A DNA stretch of 64,000 bases from Odontocerum albicorne (lineage: Eukaryota > Arthropoda > Insecta > Trichoptera > Odontoceridae): NCBI GenBank assembly GCA_949825065.1, contig OX463848.1, forward strand, positions 37,105,491 through 37,169,490, written 5' to 3'. The notes beneath the pieces were generated by a model. That model did not search any database and was not told the DNA's origin. It saw only the letters and a program-made list of their open reading frames with translations. A program made the position numbers and the translations under genes. This document shows positions 41,661 through 53,394 of this stretch, in pieces (position 1 is the stretch's first letter; each line of letters opens with the position of its first letter).

Positions 41661-42330
41661 TAATGTATCCCAGCTACGCTCTTTAAAATGCCATTATCAC
41701 CAATAAGGATAAGTTTAAGGTTGCTTTACAAACGAATTAAGTGGAATTATATTTTACAATATTTTTTATTTATTTTATAGTTGCAAGTTGAGAAAACTTT
41801 AATATTTAAAAAAAAAACTATTTAAAAACCATCCAAAAATACATGTCTTTTAATTATTTTGGAGGTCGTCTATTTAAAATACAGTCAAACCTCGGAGATC
41901 GGTCAACAGTGGCAAGCAAGTGTTTATATACATTCGCGAGATAACAATTCAATTAAATTTTCAATATCTACATTATTTGTCTTGTATAATTCATTAATCC
42001 GGATCAGCCGCAGACGGAATCCGCACATCGGATCCATTTTATTATCTCCGCCTGCAGGACGGAGGGTTATTTTTTAGGAGCGGGCCAAAACAAATATTGA
42101 AATGAGCCGATCAAATAGAGGAGACGGCACAATTCCATTAAAACCGCCCGCGCCGGCCGCATCCGCCGGTACGGAAACCGACGTGGATCACGTCCGTCCC
42201 TCTGGAATTTGTTATGTAAACTTGTGGGAATCTACAATCAGGGTTGAACTGTAATTAAAAAACAACTGCATTCTATATGACGGATGTTTATTTGTTTAAT
42301 TAATTTATTGATACAGCATTGTATAAAAAT
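41661..42330. other. Unassigned; CpG-rich island with a 50-codon ORF (42102-42254)
   Basis: The segment 42000-42230 is markedly GC/CpG-rich (cgcccgcgccggccgcatcc) in an AT-rich setting and carries a 50-codon frame, MSRSNRGDGTIPLKPP onward. I do not recognise the peptide. TAATCC and cggatccattttattatctc just upstream are unlike any repeat of the window. Candidate low-copy regulatory or exonic sequence; no stronger claim is possible. Confidence 0.35.
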
Positions 42331-42400
42331 GTGACGGCCGTATTGCCAAGTGGCAATCTCTTCAACCAATCATACAAAAGTTAGTAAAATATAGTAAAAA
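42331..42400 (-). mobile_element. SINE1 tail only
   Basis: On the minus strand, ggttgaagagattgccactt followed by ggcaatacggcc. The stem attgcc/ggcaat is perfect. No head is present. Confidence 0.7.
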
Positions 42401-42659
42401 ATATTCAAATTATTGCAAATTTTTATGAAATTTAGGAATAATATAAAACTTATCACGTTCACGGCAAAGCGCCGTGGTTCCTGGATAGAAAAGTATAGAT
42501 ACCTACCCTAAAAAGGACATGGCGTTACGTATGTATATTAGAAATATATCAATACTCACATTGAAACATATAATTAGATATTAAACAATTGATTACTTTG
42601 TTATTCCACTAATTACAATTCATTTATTGTAACAAATTCTGATATGTAGTTCCACAAAG
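42401..42659. other. Unassigned
   Basis: AT-rich. cggcaaagcgccg (42463) is a small palindrome. No gene. Confidence 0.4.
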
Positions 42660-43110
42660 TTAAAGTCGAAACCTTTATGAAGAACAAATAGAAAGCGATG
42701 AACAGTTCGGCTGTGCAAAGAGAAAGCTGGATAAATGTGAGGGGGAAATTGTGAAAATCAAGAGCATGATGGGATGTGCACGAGGCGAGAACTGTGTTCA
42801 TGGATTGAATGGCGTGGAATTCTCTCCGCTTACCCTGAAATATATATGGTATTATGATATATTACAAATCAATCTACTCTCACATACGAAATAAACAAGT
42901 GTCTGCAATTAATTGACAGCAAAGAACAGTTAGAAAGAGTGGATATAAATAGTCGGAGGTATTTAAACTGAGGGAAATTAAAAATATGAAAATCATAAGA
43001 GCATTTATGACGAGATGTATGGATGTGAGCGAGACGAGATATTTGTGTCGTTATTGAACCGTGTGAGGTTTGTTCTATCCTAAAAAAATATATGGCGTGA
43101 TGGTATAACA
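42660..43110 (+). pseudogene. Two tandem LINE-end-like relics
   Basis: Two similar stretches (about 42700-42860 and 42925-43110) each run through agagaaagctggataaatgt or agaaagagtggatataaata, gaaaatcaagagcatgatgg or gaaaatcataagagcattta, and end in aaatatatatgg-type text. The order resembles the C-terminal and 3' part of LINE-Z but is badly decayed. Confidence 0.4.
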
Positions 43111-43196
43111 AATTAATCAACTCCTACAATGGACACACTACTCGTACGTGGGAGTAACTATGGAATATTGGATTCCTGTCAAATTTATCGAATTGT

Positions 43197-43213
43197 ATAT
43201 CTCATTTCCAGCG
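43197..43213. repeat. 17-bp target-site duplication, left
   Basis: atatctcatttccagcg, identical to 44299-44315. It brackets the LINE insertion. Confidence 0.9.
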
Positions 43214-44298
43214 ACCTGGAGAAAGATTTTGACAAAGTAGAATGGAAAAGACTCTTCGAGATTTTGAAGAGAATTGATATCAAATACAGAGATAGACGTA
43301 TAATCCAGGCGCTATACAAGAATGAGGCCGCTATAATCAGATGTGACGAAGACACAAAGAAAGCCAATATAAGACAAGGGGTAAGGCAGGGATGCTCTCT
43401 GTCACCTGTTCTTTTTAACGCCTATATACAGAGCGCGATTGACGACTTGAGAGAGAGAATGAGTCACAGAGAAGGTGTAAAGATACACGGGCAAAAGGTG
43501 GACATGATAAGGTTCGCTGACGATATTGCTATGGTTGCTGAAAGTGAAGAGGAACTACAAGAGGCCTTAACAACTATGGAAAGCATTCTTCAAAATAACT
43601 ACAGTATGAAGATAAATAAAGACAAAACAAAGCTGCTGACTGTAGGCCGAGCGCAGCACCAGATGAGAATAGTGATGTCTGGTAAACCACTAAAGAACAC
43701 CAAGGAGTTTGTCTACCTCGGGAGCAAAATAACATGGGACGGTCGGTCCAAGAGCGAGGTCGACAGCCGTATACATCAGGCTAGACTTGCATTTAATAAA
43801 AGGTCGAAAATAATAGAATCAAATAATATAGACCTTAAACTGAGAATACTCCTCATCAAGACCTATGTATGGAGTATCTTGATGTACGGCTGCGAGACAT
43901 GGTGCCTATCCGAAAGAGATAGACGAAGACTAGAGGCTTTTGAGATGTGGTCCTATAGAAGACTATTAGGAATTTCCTGGAGAGACCGCATCACAAATGA
44001 AGAGGTTCTCCAACGAATCGAAGGAGGAAGGCACCTGCTCAGGATCCTGTCCGAAAGGCGTGCAAGATGGATCGGGCATATAATACGACAAGAGGGCCTC
44101 TTGCATGCCATAATGGAGGGCATGACCGAGGGGACAAACTCTAGGGGACGCCCACGCCGAGAGTACCTGGAGGACCTGTTGGTGGACGTGCTCTGCTCAA
44201 CATACACAGACTTAAAAAGAGCCGCACAGGACAGGGGGGAATGGAGGAGAAGAGTTCAAATTGCTGCAAACCAGTCTTAGGACTGCAACCACGGAAAG
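43214..44298 (+). pseudogene. 5'-truncated LINE, reverse transcriptase and C-terminus
   Basis: The insertion keeps one frame open from its first base to TAG at 44278-44280, about 355 codons. It shows DLEKDFDKVEW, RQGVRQGCSLSPVLFNAYI, the catalytic FADD (43514), MKINKDKTK, YGCETW (43887), RRLLGISWRDRITNEEV, RRARWIGHIIRQ and RGRPRREYLEDLL. This is the RT palm and thumb plus the usual C-terminal region of an arthropod LINE. The endonuclease and the first RT segments are missing through 5' truncation. The upstream part of the open frame (43129-43213) is host flank. The 3' UTR is only 18 bp, with no poly(A). Intact frame and perfect duplications indicate a young insertion. Confidence 0.9.
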
Positions 44299-44315
44299 AT
44301 ATCTCATTTCCAGCG
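44299..44315. repeat. 17-bp target-site duplication, right
   Basis: Identical to 43197-43213. Confidence 0.9.
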
Positions 44316-45600
44316 TATCTAAAAATAATTATTAAAATGAAATTATTTCGCTATCAAAATATTCATTTGATCACAAATCCAATCAAACGAACACAAACAA
44401 AACACGTTGTCATTAATTTTCCGTATCCCATCGCTAACTGAAGGCTCAGATATATAATACGTAAAATATATCACACTTAATTGCATTTTTTACGTTATAA
44501 ATGAATCTATCTCACTCGTAAAACGGATAAAACAGGTTTTGGTTGTTAATCATATGAAAATAGTAGTCGTTTATCGTTTAAATATGAAAGTTATTGTATT
44601 TATCCACTGTACAAAAGTTTCAATGAATAAATTTCTTTAATGAAAAGATGAACTGTCGAGTTCAAGAATATAAAATTACACGAACTGTTCATTTTGTCGA
44701 TATAGAAAAGTGCACTAGATTAAGCTGGTGACAAAGTAATCTCATTCCTAAGTCACAAATTTCATATAAATGGCCAAAGTACTAAAAAAACGCAGTTAAA
44801 AGTCGCTTTTTGTATTTACATTCTTACATACTATATAATAAAGTCCTTCCATCAATGTATCCATCGTTTAACAATTTGGAATTTAGTTCACGATTTGTCT
44901 GCGACGAGTACTCAAGTTCTTTGACATATATTGTGGCACGTTGAGGAGAGGAGAATTTATAAAGACTCATGCTAGCGGATAGTGTAGAAGGACGAAGAGG
45001 TAGATATTTACCATATACATGTTGGCGCAGAGGAAATGCATGTTTTTTGAATGGTTAGTTTTTCGCAAAGAAAGAAAACGCTTGTTTTTCATTTAAGCAT
45101 AACATTGTTTATTTTCAAGATCATTTTTTTATTAATACAGGTAAATGAAGTAATAATATTGCACCTTTAAATTAATTGTGAAAAATAATGACAGGCAAGA
45201 GTTGCCCTTCCTCGCCCACTGAAAGTTTCTATTCGTCAAGAAATCGAAAGAATACCAGAAGAAATGTTTGTGAGAGTGATGCATAACTCTCAAGAGAGGC
45301 TGCAGATATGTAATCGCGACTTCGGCTTTGTAGAGCGTCGTCTCTGTCATTCATACACGTGTTCCGTCGCTTTCTAGATACCGGACTGTTAGCGCATCGT
45401 GCGACAGAGACTGACGCGACCGACAGTCTCTTTCTTAAGCCCGATGTGTAGTACTTACCGCCGGGTACTGTACATGTACTAATCGAGTTACGAACGCAAC
45501 AGGGTTCCCTGTGACGGAAGCAATCCGAGTGGCTTAAAGTAGGAAAAGGTGGATAATCGTCAAGGACATGAATCTGAGATATACCGACCCTCATTCATGA
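44316..45600. other. Unassigned
   Basis: No gene or known repeat. The 121-codon minus-strand frame at 45229-45594 has no motif. 45380-45560 is less AT-rich than the rest and directly precedes the large satellite. Confidence 0.4.
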
Positions 45601-45603
45601 TTA

Positions 45604-48600
45604 ACCAACCAAGAAGACAATTGGCAAGAGCGAAAGTAGAATGACATACAGAGCGTCATTATTGCCAAATGAAGGCAGACAGCTCAGAAATGTGCTGACT
45701 GATAGCGGTTATTACGTTGCTTTAGATCTGTATGCTACGAAGATAATTGGCAAGACCGAAAGTAGAATGACATACAAAGCGTTATTATTGCCAAATGAAG
45801 GCAGACAGCTCAGAAATGTGCTGACTGATAGCGGTTATTACGTTGCTTTAGATCTGTATGCTACGAAGATAATTGGCAAGACCGAAAGTAGAATGACATA
45901 CAGAGCGTTATTATTGCCAAATGAAGGCAGACAGCTCAGAAATTTGCTGACTGATAGCGGTTATTACGTTGCTTTAGATTTGTATGCTACGAAGATAATT
46001 GGCAAGACCGAAAGTAGAATGACATACAGAGCGTTATTATTGCCAAATGAAGGCAGACAGCTCAGAAATGTGCTGACTGATAGCGGTTATTACGTTGCTT
46101 TAGATCTGTATGCTACGAAGATAATTGGCAAGACCGAAAGTAGAATGACATACAGAACGTTATTATTGCCAAATGAAGGCAGACAGCTCAGAAATGTGCT
46201 GACTGATAGCGGTTATTACGTTGCTTTAGATCTGTATGCTACGAAGACAATTGGCAAGATCGAAAGTAGAATGACATACAGAGCGTCATTATTGCCAAAT
46301 AAAGGCAGACAGCTCAGAAATGTGCTGACTGATAGCGGTTATTACGTTGCTTTAGATCTGTATGCTACGAAGACAATTGGCAAGATCGAAAGTAGAATGA
46401 CATACAGAGCGTCATTATTGCCAAATGAAGGCAGACAGCTCAGAAATGTGCTGACTGATAGCGGTTATTACGTTGCTTTAGATCTGTATGCTACGAAAAT
46501 AATTGGCAAGACCGAAAGTAGAATGACATACAGAGCGTTATTATTGCCAAATGAAGGCAGACAGCTCAGAAATGTGCTGACTGATAGCGGTTATTACGTT
46601 GCTTTAGATCTGTATGCTACGAAGATAATTGGCAAGACCGAAAGTAGAATGACATACAGAGCGTTATTATTGCCAAATGAAGGCAGACAGCTCAGAAATG
46701 TGCTGACTGATAGCGGTTATTACGTTGCTTAAGATTTGTATGCTACGAAGATAATTGGCAAGACCGAAAGTAGAATGACATACAGAGCGTTATTATTGCC
46801 AAATGAAGGCAGACAGCTCAGAAATGTGCTGACTGATAGCGGTTATTACGTTGCTTTAGATCTGTATGCTACGAAGATAATTGGCAAGACCGAAAGTAGA
46901 ATGACATACAGAGCGTTATTATTGCCAAATGAAGGCAGACAGCTCAGAAATGTGCTGACTGATAGCGGTTATTACGTTGCTTTAGATCTGTATGCTACGA
47001 AGACAATTGGCAAGACCGAAAGTAGAATGACATACAGAGCGTTATTATTGCCAAATGAAGGCAGACAGCTCAGAAATGTGCTGACTGATAGCGGTTATTA
47101 CGTTGCTTTAGATTTGTATGCTACGAAGATAATTGGCAAGACCGAAAGTAGAATGACATACAGAGCGTTATTATTGCCAAATGAAGGCAGACAGCTCAGA
47201 AATGTGCTGACTGATAGCGGTTATTACGTTGCTTTAGATCTGTATGCTACGAAGATAATTGGCAAGACCGAAAGTAGAATGACATACAGAGCGTTATTAT
47301 TGCCAAATGAAGGCAGACAGCTCAGAAATGTGCTGACTGATAGCGGTTATTACGTTGCTTTAGATCTGTATGCTACGAAGACAATTGGCAAGATCGAAAG
47401 TAGAATGACATACAGAGCGTCATTATTGCCAAATAAAGGCAGACAGCTCAGAAATGTGCTGACTGATAGCGGTTATTACGTTGCTTTAGATTTGTATGCT
47501 ACGAAGATAATTGGCAAGACCGAAAGTAGAATGACATACAGAGCGTTATTATTGCCAAATGAAGGCAGACAGCTCAGAAATGTGCTGACTGATAGCGGTT
47601 ATTACGTTGCTTTAGATCTGTATGCTACGAAGATAATTGGCAAGACCGAAAGTAGAATGACATACAGAACGTTATTATTGCCAAATGAAGGCAGACAGCT
47701 CAGAAATGTGCTGACTGATAGCGGTTATTACGTTGCTTTAGATCTGTATGCTACGAAGACAATTGGCAAGATCGAAAGTAGAATGACATACAGAGCGTCA
47801 TTATTGCCAAATAAAGGCAGACAGCTCAGAAATGTGCTGACTGATAGCGGTTATTACGTTGCTTTAGATCTGTATGCTACGAAGACAATTGGCAAGATCG
47901 AAAGTAGAATGTCATACAGAGCGTCATTATTGCCAAATGAAGGCAGACAGCTCAGAAATGTGCTGACTGATAGCGGTTATTACGTTGCTTTAGATCTGTA
48001 TGCTACGAAAATAATTGGCAAGACCGAAAGTAGAATGACATACAGAGCGTTATTATTGCCAAATGAAGGCAGACAGCTCAGAAATGTGCTGACTGATAGC
48101 GGTTATTACGTTGCTTTAGATCTGTATGCTACGAAGATAATTGGCAAGACCGAAAGTAGAATGACATACAGAGCGTTATTATTGCCAAATGAAGGCAGAC
48201 AGCTCAGAAATGTGCTGACTGATAGCGGTTATTACGTTGCTTAAGATTTGTATGCTACGAAGATAATTGGCAAGACCGAAAGTAGAATGACATACAGAGC
48301 GTTATTATTGCCAAATGAAGGCAGACAGCTCAGAAATGTGCTGACTGATAGCGGTTATTACGTTGCTTTAGATCTGTATGCTACGAAGATAATTGGCAAG
48401 ACCGAAAGTAGAATGACATACAGAGCGTTATTATTGCCAAATGAAGGCAGACAGCTCAGAAATGTGCTGACTGATAGCGGTTATTACGTTGCTTTAGATC
48501 TGTATGCTACGAAGACAATTGGCAAGACCGAAAGTAGAATGACATACAGAGCGTTATTATTGCCAAATGAAGGCAGACAGCTCAGAAATGTGCTGACTGA

Positions 48601-51537
48601 TAGCGGTTATTACGTTGCTTTAGATTTGTATGCTACGAAGATAATTGGCAAGACCGAAAGTAGAATGACATACAGAGCGTTATTATTGCCAAATGAAGGC
48701 AGACAGCTCAGAAATGTGCTGACTGATAGCGGTTATTACGTTGCTTTAGATCTGTATGCTACGAAGATAATTGGCAAGACCGAAAGTAGAATGACATACA
48801 GAGCGTTATTATTGCCAAATGAAGGCAGACAGCTCAGAAATGTGCTGACTGATAGCGGTTATTACGTTGCTTTAGATTTGTATGCTACGAAGATAATTGG
48901 CAAGACCGAAAGTAGAATGACATACAGAGCGTTATTATTGCCAAATGAAGGCAGACAGCTCAGAAATGTGCTGACTGATAGCGGTTATTACGTTGCTTTA
49001 GATCTGTATGCTACGAAGATAATTGGCAAGACCGAAAGTAGAATGACATACAGAACGTTATTATTGCCAAATGAAGGCAGACAGCTCAGAAATGTGCTGA
49101 CTGATAGCGGTTATTACGTTGCTTTAGATCTGTATGCTACGAAGACAATTGGCAAGATCGAAAGTAGAATGACATACAGAGCGTCATTATTGCCAAATAA
49201 AGGCAGACAGCTCAGAAATGTGCTGACTGATAGCGGTTATTACGTTGCTTTAGATCTGTATGCTACGAAGACAATTGGCAAGATCGAAAGTAGAATGTCA
49301 TACAGAGCGTCATTATTGCCAAATGAAGGCAGACAGCTCAGAAATGTGCTGACTGATAGCGGTTATTACGTTGCTTTAGATCTGTATGCTACGAAAATAA
49401 TTGGCAAGACCGAAAGTAGAATGACATACAGAGCGTTATTATTGCCAAATGAAGGCAGACAGCTCAGAAATGTGCTGACTGATAGCGGTTATTACGTTGC
49501 TTTAGATCTGTATGCTACGAAGATAATTGGCAAGACCGAAAGTAGAATGACATACAGAGCGTTATTATTGCCAAATGAAGGCAGACAGCTCAGAAATGTG
49601 CTGACTGATAGCGGTTATTACGTTGCTTTAGATTTGTATGCTACGAAGATAATTGGCAAGACCGAAAGTAGAATGACATACAGAGCGTTATTATTGCCAA
49701 ATGAAGGCAGACAGCTCAGAAATGTGCTGACTGATAGCGGTTATTACGTTGCTTTAGATCTGTATGCTACGAAGATAATTGGCAAGACCGAAAGTAGAAT
49801 GACATACAGAGCGTTATTATTGCCAAATGAAGGCAGACAGCTCAGAAATGTGCTGACTGATAGCGGTTATTACGTTGCTTTAGATCTGTATGCTACGAAG
49901 ATAATTGGCAAGACCGAAAGTAGAATGACATACAGAGCGTTATTATTGCCAAATGAAGGCAGACAGCTCAGAAATGTGCTGACTGATAGCGGTTATTACG
50001 TTGCTTTAGATTTGTATGCTACGAAGATAATTGGCAAGACCGAAAGTAGAATGACATACAGAGCGTTATTATTGCCAAATGAAGGCAGACAGCTCAGAAA
50101 TGTGCTGACTGATAGCGGTTATTACGTTGCTTTAGATCTGTATGCTACGAAGATAATTGGCAAGACCGAAAGTAGAATGACATACAGAGCGTTATTATTG
50201 CCAAATGAAGGCAGACAGCTCAGAAATGTGCTGACTGATAGCGGTTATTACGTTGCTTTAGATTTGTATGCTACGAAGATAATTGGCAAGACCGAAAGTA
50301 GAATGACATACAGAGCGTTATTATTGCCAAATGAAGGCAGACAGCTCAGAAATGTGCTGACTGATAGCGGTTATTACGTTGCTTTAGATCTGTATGCTAC
50401 GAAGATAATTGGCAAGACCGAAAGTAGAATGACATACAGAACGTTATTATTGCCAAATGAAGGCAGACAGCTCAGAAATGTGCTGACTGATAGCGGTTAT
50501 TACGTTGCTTTAGATCTGTATGCTACGAAGACAATTGGCAAGATCGAAAGTAGAATGACATACAGAGCGTCATTATTGCCAAATAAAGGCAGACAGCTCA
50601 GAAATGTGCTGACTGATAGCGGTTATTACGTTGCTTTAGATCTGTATGCTACGAAGACAATTGGCAAGATCGAAAGTAGAATGTCATACAGAGCGTCATT
50701 ATTGCCAAATGAAGGCAGACAGCTCAGAAATGTGCTGACTGATAGCGGTTATTACGTTGCTTTAGATCTGTATGCTACGAAAATAATTGGCAAGACCGAA
50801 AGTAGAATGACATACAGAGCGTTATTATTGCCAAATGAAGGCAGACAGCTCAGAAATGTGCTGACTGATAGCGGTTATTACGTTGCTTTAGATCTGTATG
50901 CTACGAAGATAATTGGCAAGACCGAAAGTAGAATGACATACAGAGCGTTATTATTGCCAAATGAAGGCAGACAGCTCAGAAATGTGCTGACTGATAGCGG
51001 TTATTACGTTGCTTTAGATTTGTATGCTACGAAGATAATTGGCAAGACCGAAAGTAGAATGACATACAGAGCGTTATTATTGCCAAATGAAGGCAGACAG
51101 CTCAGAAATGTGCTGACTGATAGCGGTTATTACGTTGCTTTAGATCTGTATGCTACGAAGATAATTGGCAAGACCGAAAGTAGAATGACATACAGAGCGT
51201 TATTATTGCCAAATGAAGGCAGACAGCTCAGAAATGTGCTGACTGATAGCGGTTATTACGTTGCTTTAGATCTGTATGCTACGAAGACAATTGGCAAGAT
51301 CGAAAGTAGAATGACATACAGAGCGTCATTATTGCCAAATAAAGGCAGACAGCTCAGAAATGTGCTGACTGATAGCGGTTATTACGTTGCTTTAGATCTG
51401 TATGCTACGAAGACAATTGGCAAGATCGAAAGTAGAATGACATACAGAGCGTCATTATTGCCAAATGAAGGCAGACAGCTCAGAAATGTGCTGACTGATA
51501 GGGGTTATTAAGTTGCTTTAGATCTGTATGCTACGAA
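45604..51537 (+). repeat. 126-bp satellite, about 47 copies, open in one frame
   Basis: Head-to-tail 126-bp units, each equal to 42 codons (MTYRALLLPNEGRQLRNVLT ... YYVALDLYATKIIGK), fill 5.9 kb with very little divergence. One plus frame is open across the array except for two identical TAA codons (46730 and 48242, from TTA) and the terminal TAA (51509). They split it into frames 45641-46732, 46736-48244 and 48248-51511. Variant sites recur in fixed blocks: the AATAAAGG type, the GTCATACAG type at 47911, 49297 and 50683 (1386 bp = 11 units), and the two stops (1512 bp = 12 units). No homology to a known protein is recognised, and there is no signal peptide, intron or promoter in view. Confidence 0.95.
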
Positions 51538-51654
51538 GGAAGTTCAAAGTAGCACAGCTGCAAGTTCGTTACACGTTCTTTGTTTTATTTGTTGGATGAA
51601 ATAAGGGCTGTTTTTTTATTCATGAGACTAAGTTCAACAATACAAAAAATATAA
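51538..51654. other. Unassigned
   Basis: Flank of the satellite; nothing seen. Confidence 0.4.
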
Positions 51655-51775
51655 AGACTAATAAATACTTTAATAATACAATAATAATACAATTTATATA
51701 GCACAATTTAGAGAGTAGACTCTCCTCGAGGGCGCTTAAACTTGAGAATTGAACCCACTTCTAATGAAAGATTAA
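51655..51775 (-). mobile_element. LINE-tail-like repeat B, copy 3
   Basis: aataataatacaatttatat, agcacaatttagagagtaga and ctctcctcgagggcgcttaa, then gagaattgaaccc. Copies at 30690-30800 and (inverse) 38990-39100. Confidence 0.55.
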
Positions 51776-51924
51776 ATGAAATGCGGAATGATGCGTGATG
51801 AATCGACTCTGTATCTTCAGTGAGGATCAGTCCGTGTGACACTAGCTGCAGTGCCCGAGAAACCCACCCGGTGATTTGCACCGAATAGGACTTGATTCGT
51901 GAAAGCCTAGTGCTATACAGGTGG

Positions 51925-52165
51925 CAGAATACATCACACTACTTTCGTGTCGGGTTAGGCAGAGAGGACCAAGTGCCAGACTTTCTTATCTCGACAAACA
52001 ACCTTCACCTCTTCTACATTTGTACACCCTCTCATACAACCCCACGATTTCTGTGATTGACTTTCCCTTCTCACAAAATATCATTAACTTGATCGAACCA
52101 TACTTTGCTTGGTCTTCCTCTACGATGCATTCCACGTTTGCAGTTGTTTTGTTTAACGAATGATC
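51925..52165 (-). pseudogene. LINE-Z C-terminal relic
   Basis: The minus strand gives ..RKTKQSMVRSS, then RGCMRGCTNVEEVKVVCRDK and KVWHLVLSA, the C-terminal signature of LINE-Z. Stops are present upstream. The plus-strand frame at 51921-52163 is a shadow. Confidence 0.65.
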
Positions 52166-52342
52166 AACGATGGATTTTATTTATTCTTTTGAATAATTTA
52201 TCTGGGGTTTTCGAGTTCGTAATTGAAAATCTCTATTACGAGTATTAAGGATATTTTTTTCATGCTTAATTTTCGACTATAGTCGTAAATCGTTAAACAA
52301 ACCTTCTTGTATATTGATTAAATACTTAACTGTAAAAAAACA

Positions 52343-52415
52343 ATCTGGCGGGCGTGTTGCCAGGCGGCAATCTCTTCCAACCAATCAGACAAAATTTAAT
52401 GAAGTTACATGGTCG
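52343..52415 (-). mobile_element. SINE1 tail only
   Basis: On the minus strand, tgattggttggaagagattg, ccgcctggcaacacg and cccgccag. Stem attgcc/ggcaac. Confidence 0.7.
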
Positions 52416-52449
52416 CTAAAAATATTATAATAATAATTCATCTTTACAA

Positions 52450-52715
52450 AATTTATGGGAAATATACACAATAAAAGTAAAGTGAGATGGGGGAGAGGAA
52501 ATATAAATCTGGAATAAAACACTTTATATTACTGACTAGAAATAAAGTGTTTTTCAGTCGCTTCTTAAAGCATGCCGAGGACGGAGCGAGTCTAAGATTG
52601 GTTAGTAACTGGTTCCAAAGTCTCACTGCATGGACAGTAAAGGATGGCTTGAAAAAAGAAGATCGGTGAGCTGGGAAGGACAATAAACAATCTCTTTTTT
52701 TAAACAATTTACATA
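52450..52715 (-). pseudogene. CR1/Jockey-like LINE C-terminus
   Basis: The minus strand encodes KKRDCLLSFPAHRSSFFKPS, FTVHAVRLWNQLLTNLRLAP and SSACFKKRLKNTLF before a stop at 52453. The F...A.RLWN.L....R...S...FK..LK segment is the conserved end of many CR1/Jockey-type ORF2 proteins. It lies between two SINE1 tail pieces. Confidence 0.75.
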
Positions 52716-52724
52716 GCTTTGTCA

Positions 52725-52790
52725 TCATTTTGGTTAGTTGGAAAAGATTGGCACCTAACAATATGTACTGTGTACGACTAAATTGTGATA
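52725..52790 (+). mobile_element. SINE1 tail scrap
   Basis: ttttggttagttggaaaaga, ttggcacctaacaatatg and actaaattgtg. The stem is eroded. Confidence 0.5.
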
Positions 52791-52862
52791 CTTTAATATT
52801 ACCATAACTCTACCTGTCCCTGTCGATAATGAATAACAAATCATCCACTATGAATTTGGCAC

Positions 52863-52926
52863 TAGTAATCCTGCGTCCGGTATTCGGACAGATATTAAGA
52901 TTATAACATTTATAACTATCAAATAA
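52863..52926. repeat. Dispersed repeat D, copy 1
   Basis: gtaatcctgcgtccggtatt, gacagatattaagattataa and tcaaataatga match 54761-54812 (gtaatcctgcctctggtatt and so on). Confidence 0.6.
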
Positions 52927-53072
52927 TGACGTAGACTGCTGAATCAGATGGACCTTTTTTCGGTGCTTTTAAGACCCGCTTTTGGTTTGCGGCTTTGTTA
53001 TTTTATATTACAATTGCCACGATTCTTCAAATTAATTATAAGAATAAAATGACAATCTATGAGGTTTTGATG

Positions 53073-53245
53073 GTGATTCACCTGTTTCCCGATCCTGAGG
53101 TTGCGGGTTCTATTCCCGTAAGAACTCAGATTTTTAAATAGGATTTCAGTCTGGTTTTCACTAAATGTATCTTTAAAATATTTTTGATTGGTTGTAAGAG
53201 AAAGCCACGTGATAATTAATCTGCCAGGTTTTACTGTAAATAAGG
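53073..53245 (+). mobile_element. SINE1 copy
   Basis: gatcctgaggttgcgggttc and tattcccg (B-box), aactcagatttttaaatagg, ttcagtctggttttcac, then gattggttgtaagagaaagc and ctgccaggttttactg. The A-box part is degraded. Confidence 0.8.
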
Positions 53246-53394
53246 AAAAATACGATTTTGTATAGACAATGAGGCGGACTTGTGCCGCGAGATGTAAAAG
53301 ATATGCGCAGATAGACAGAAGTTGTAGCAGATCTTCAAGACATAATACTTGTTTTCTTCTTTCGTACCGCTTCTGTTCTACATATCCGAATTAA

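Noticed and set aside
43953..44207. Minus-strand frame over the LINE at 43214
   Set aside because: Shadow of the RT coding strand.
45229..45594. 121-codon minus-strand gene
   Set aside because: No domain recognised. Mildly GC-richer, so noted, but unsupported.
45641..51511. Three separate repeat-protein genes
   Set aside because: The breaks are one identical TTA-to-TAA change duplicated with its block, and unit variation is mostly amino-acid-changing, so three genes are not supported. Kept as a satellite with an open question.
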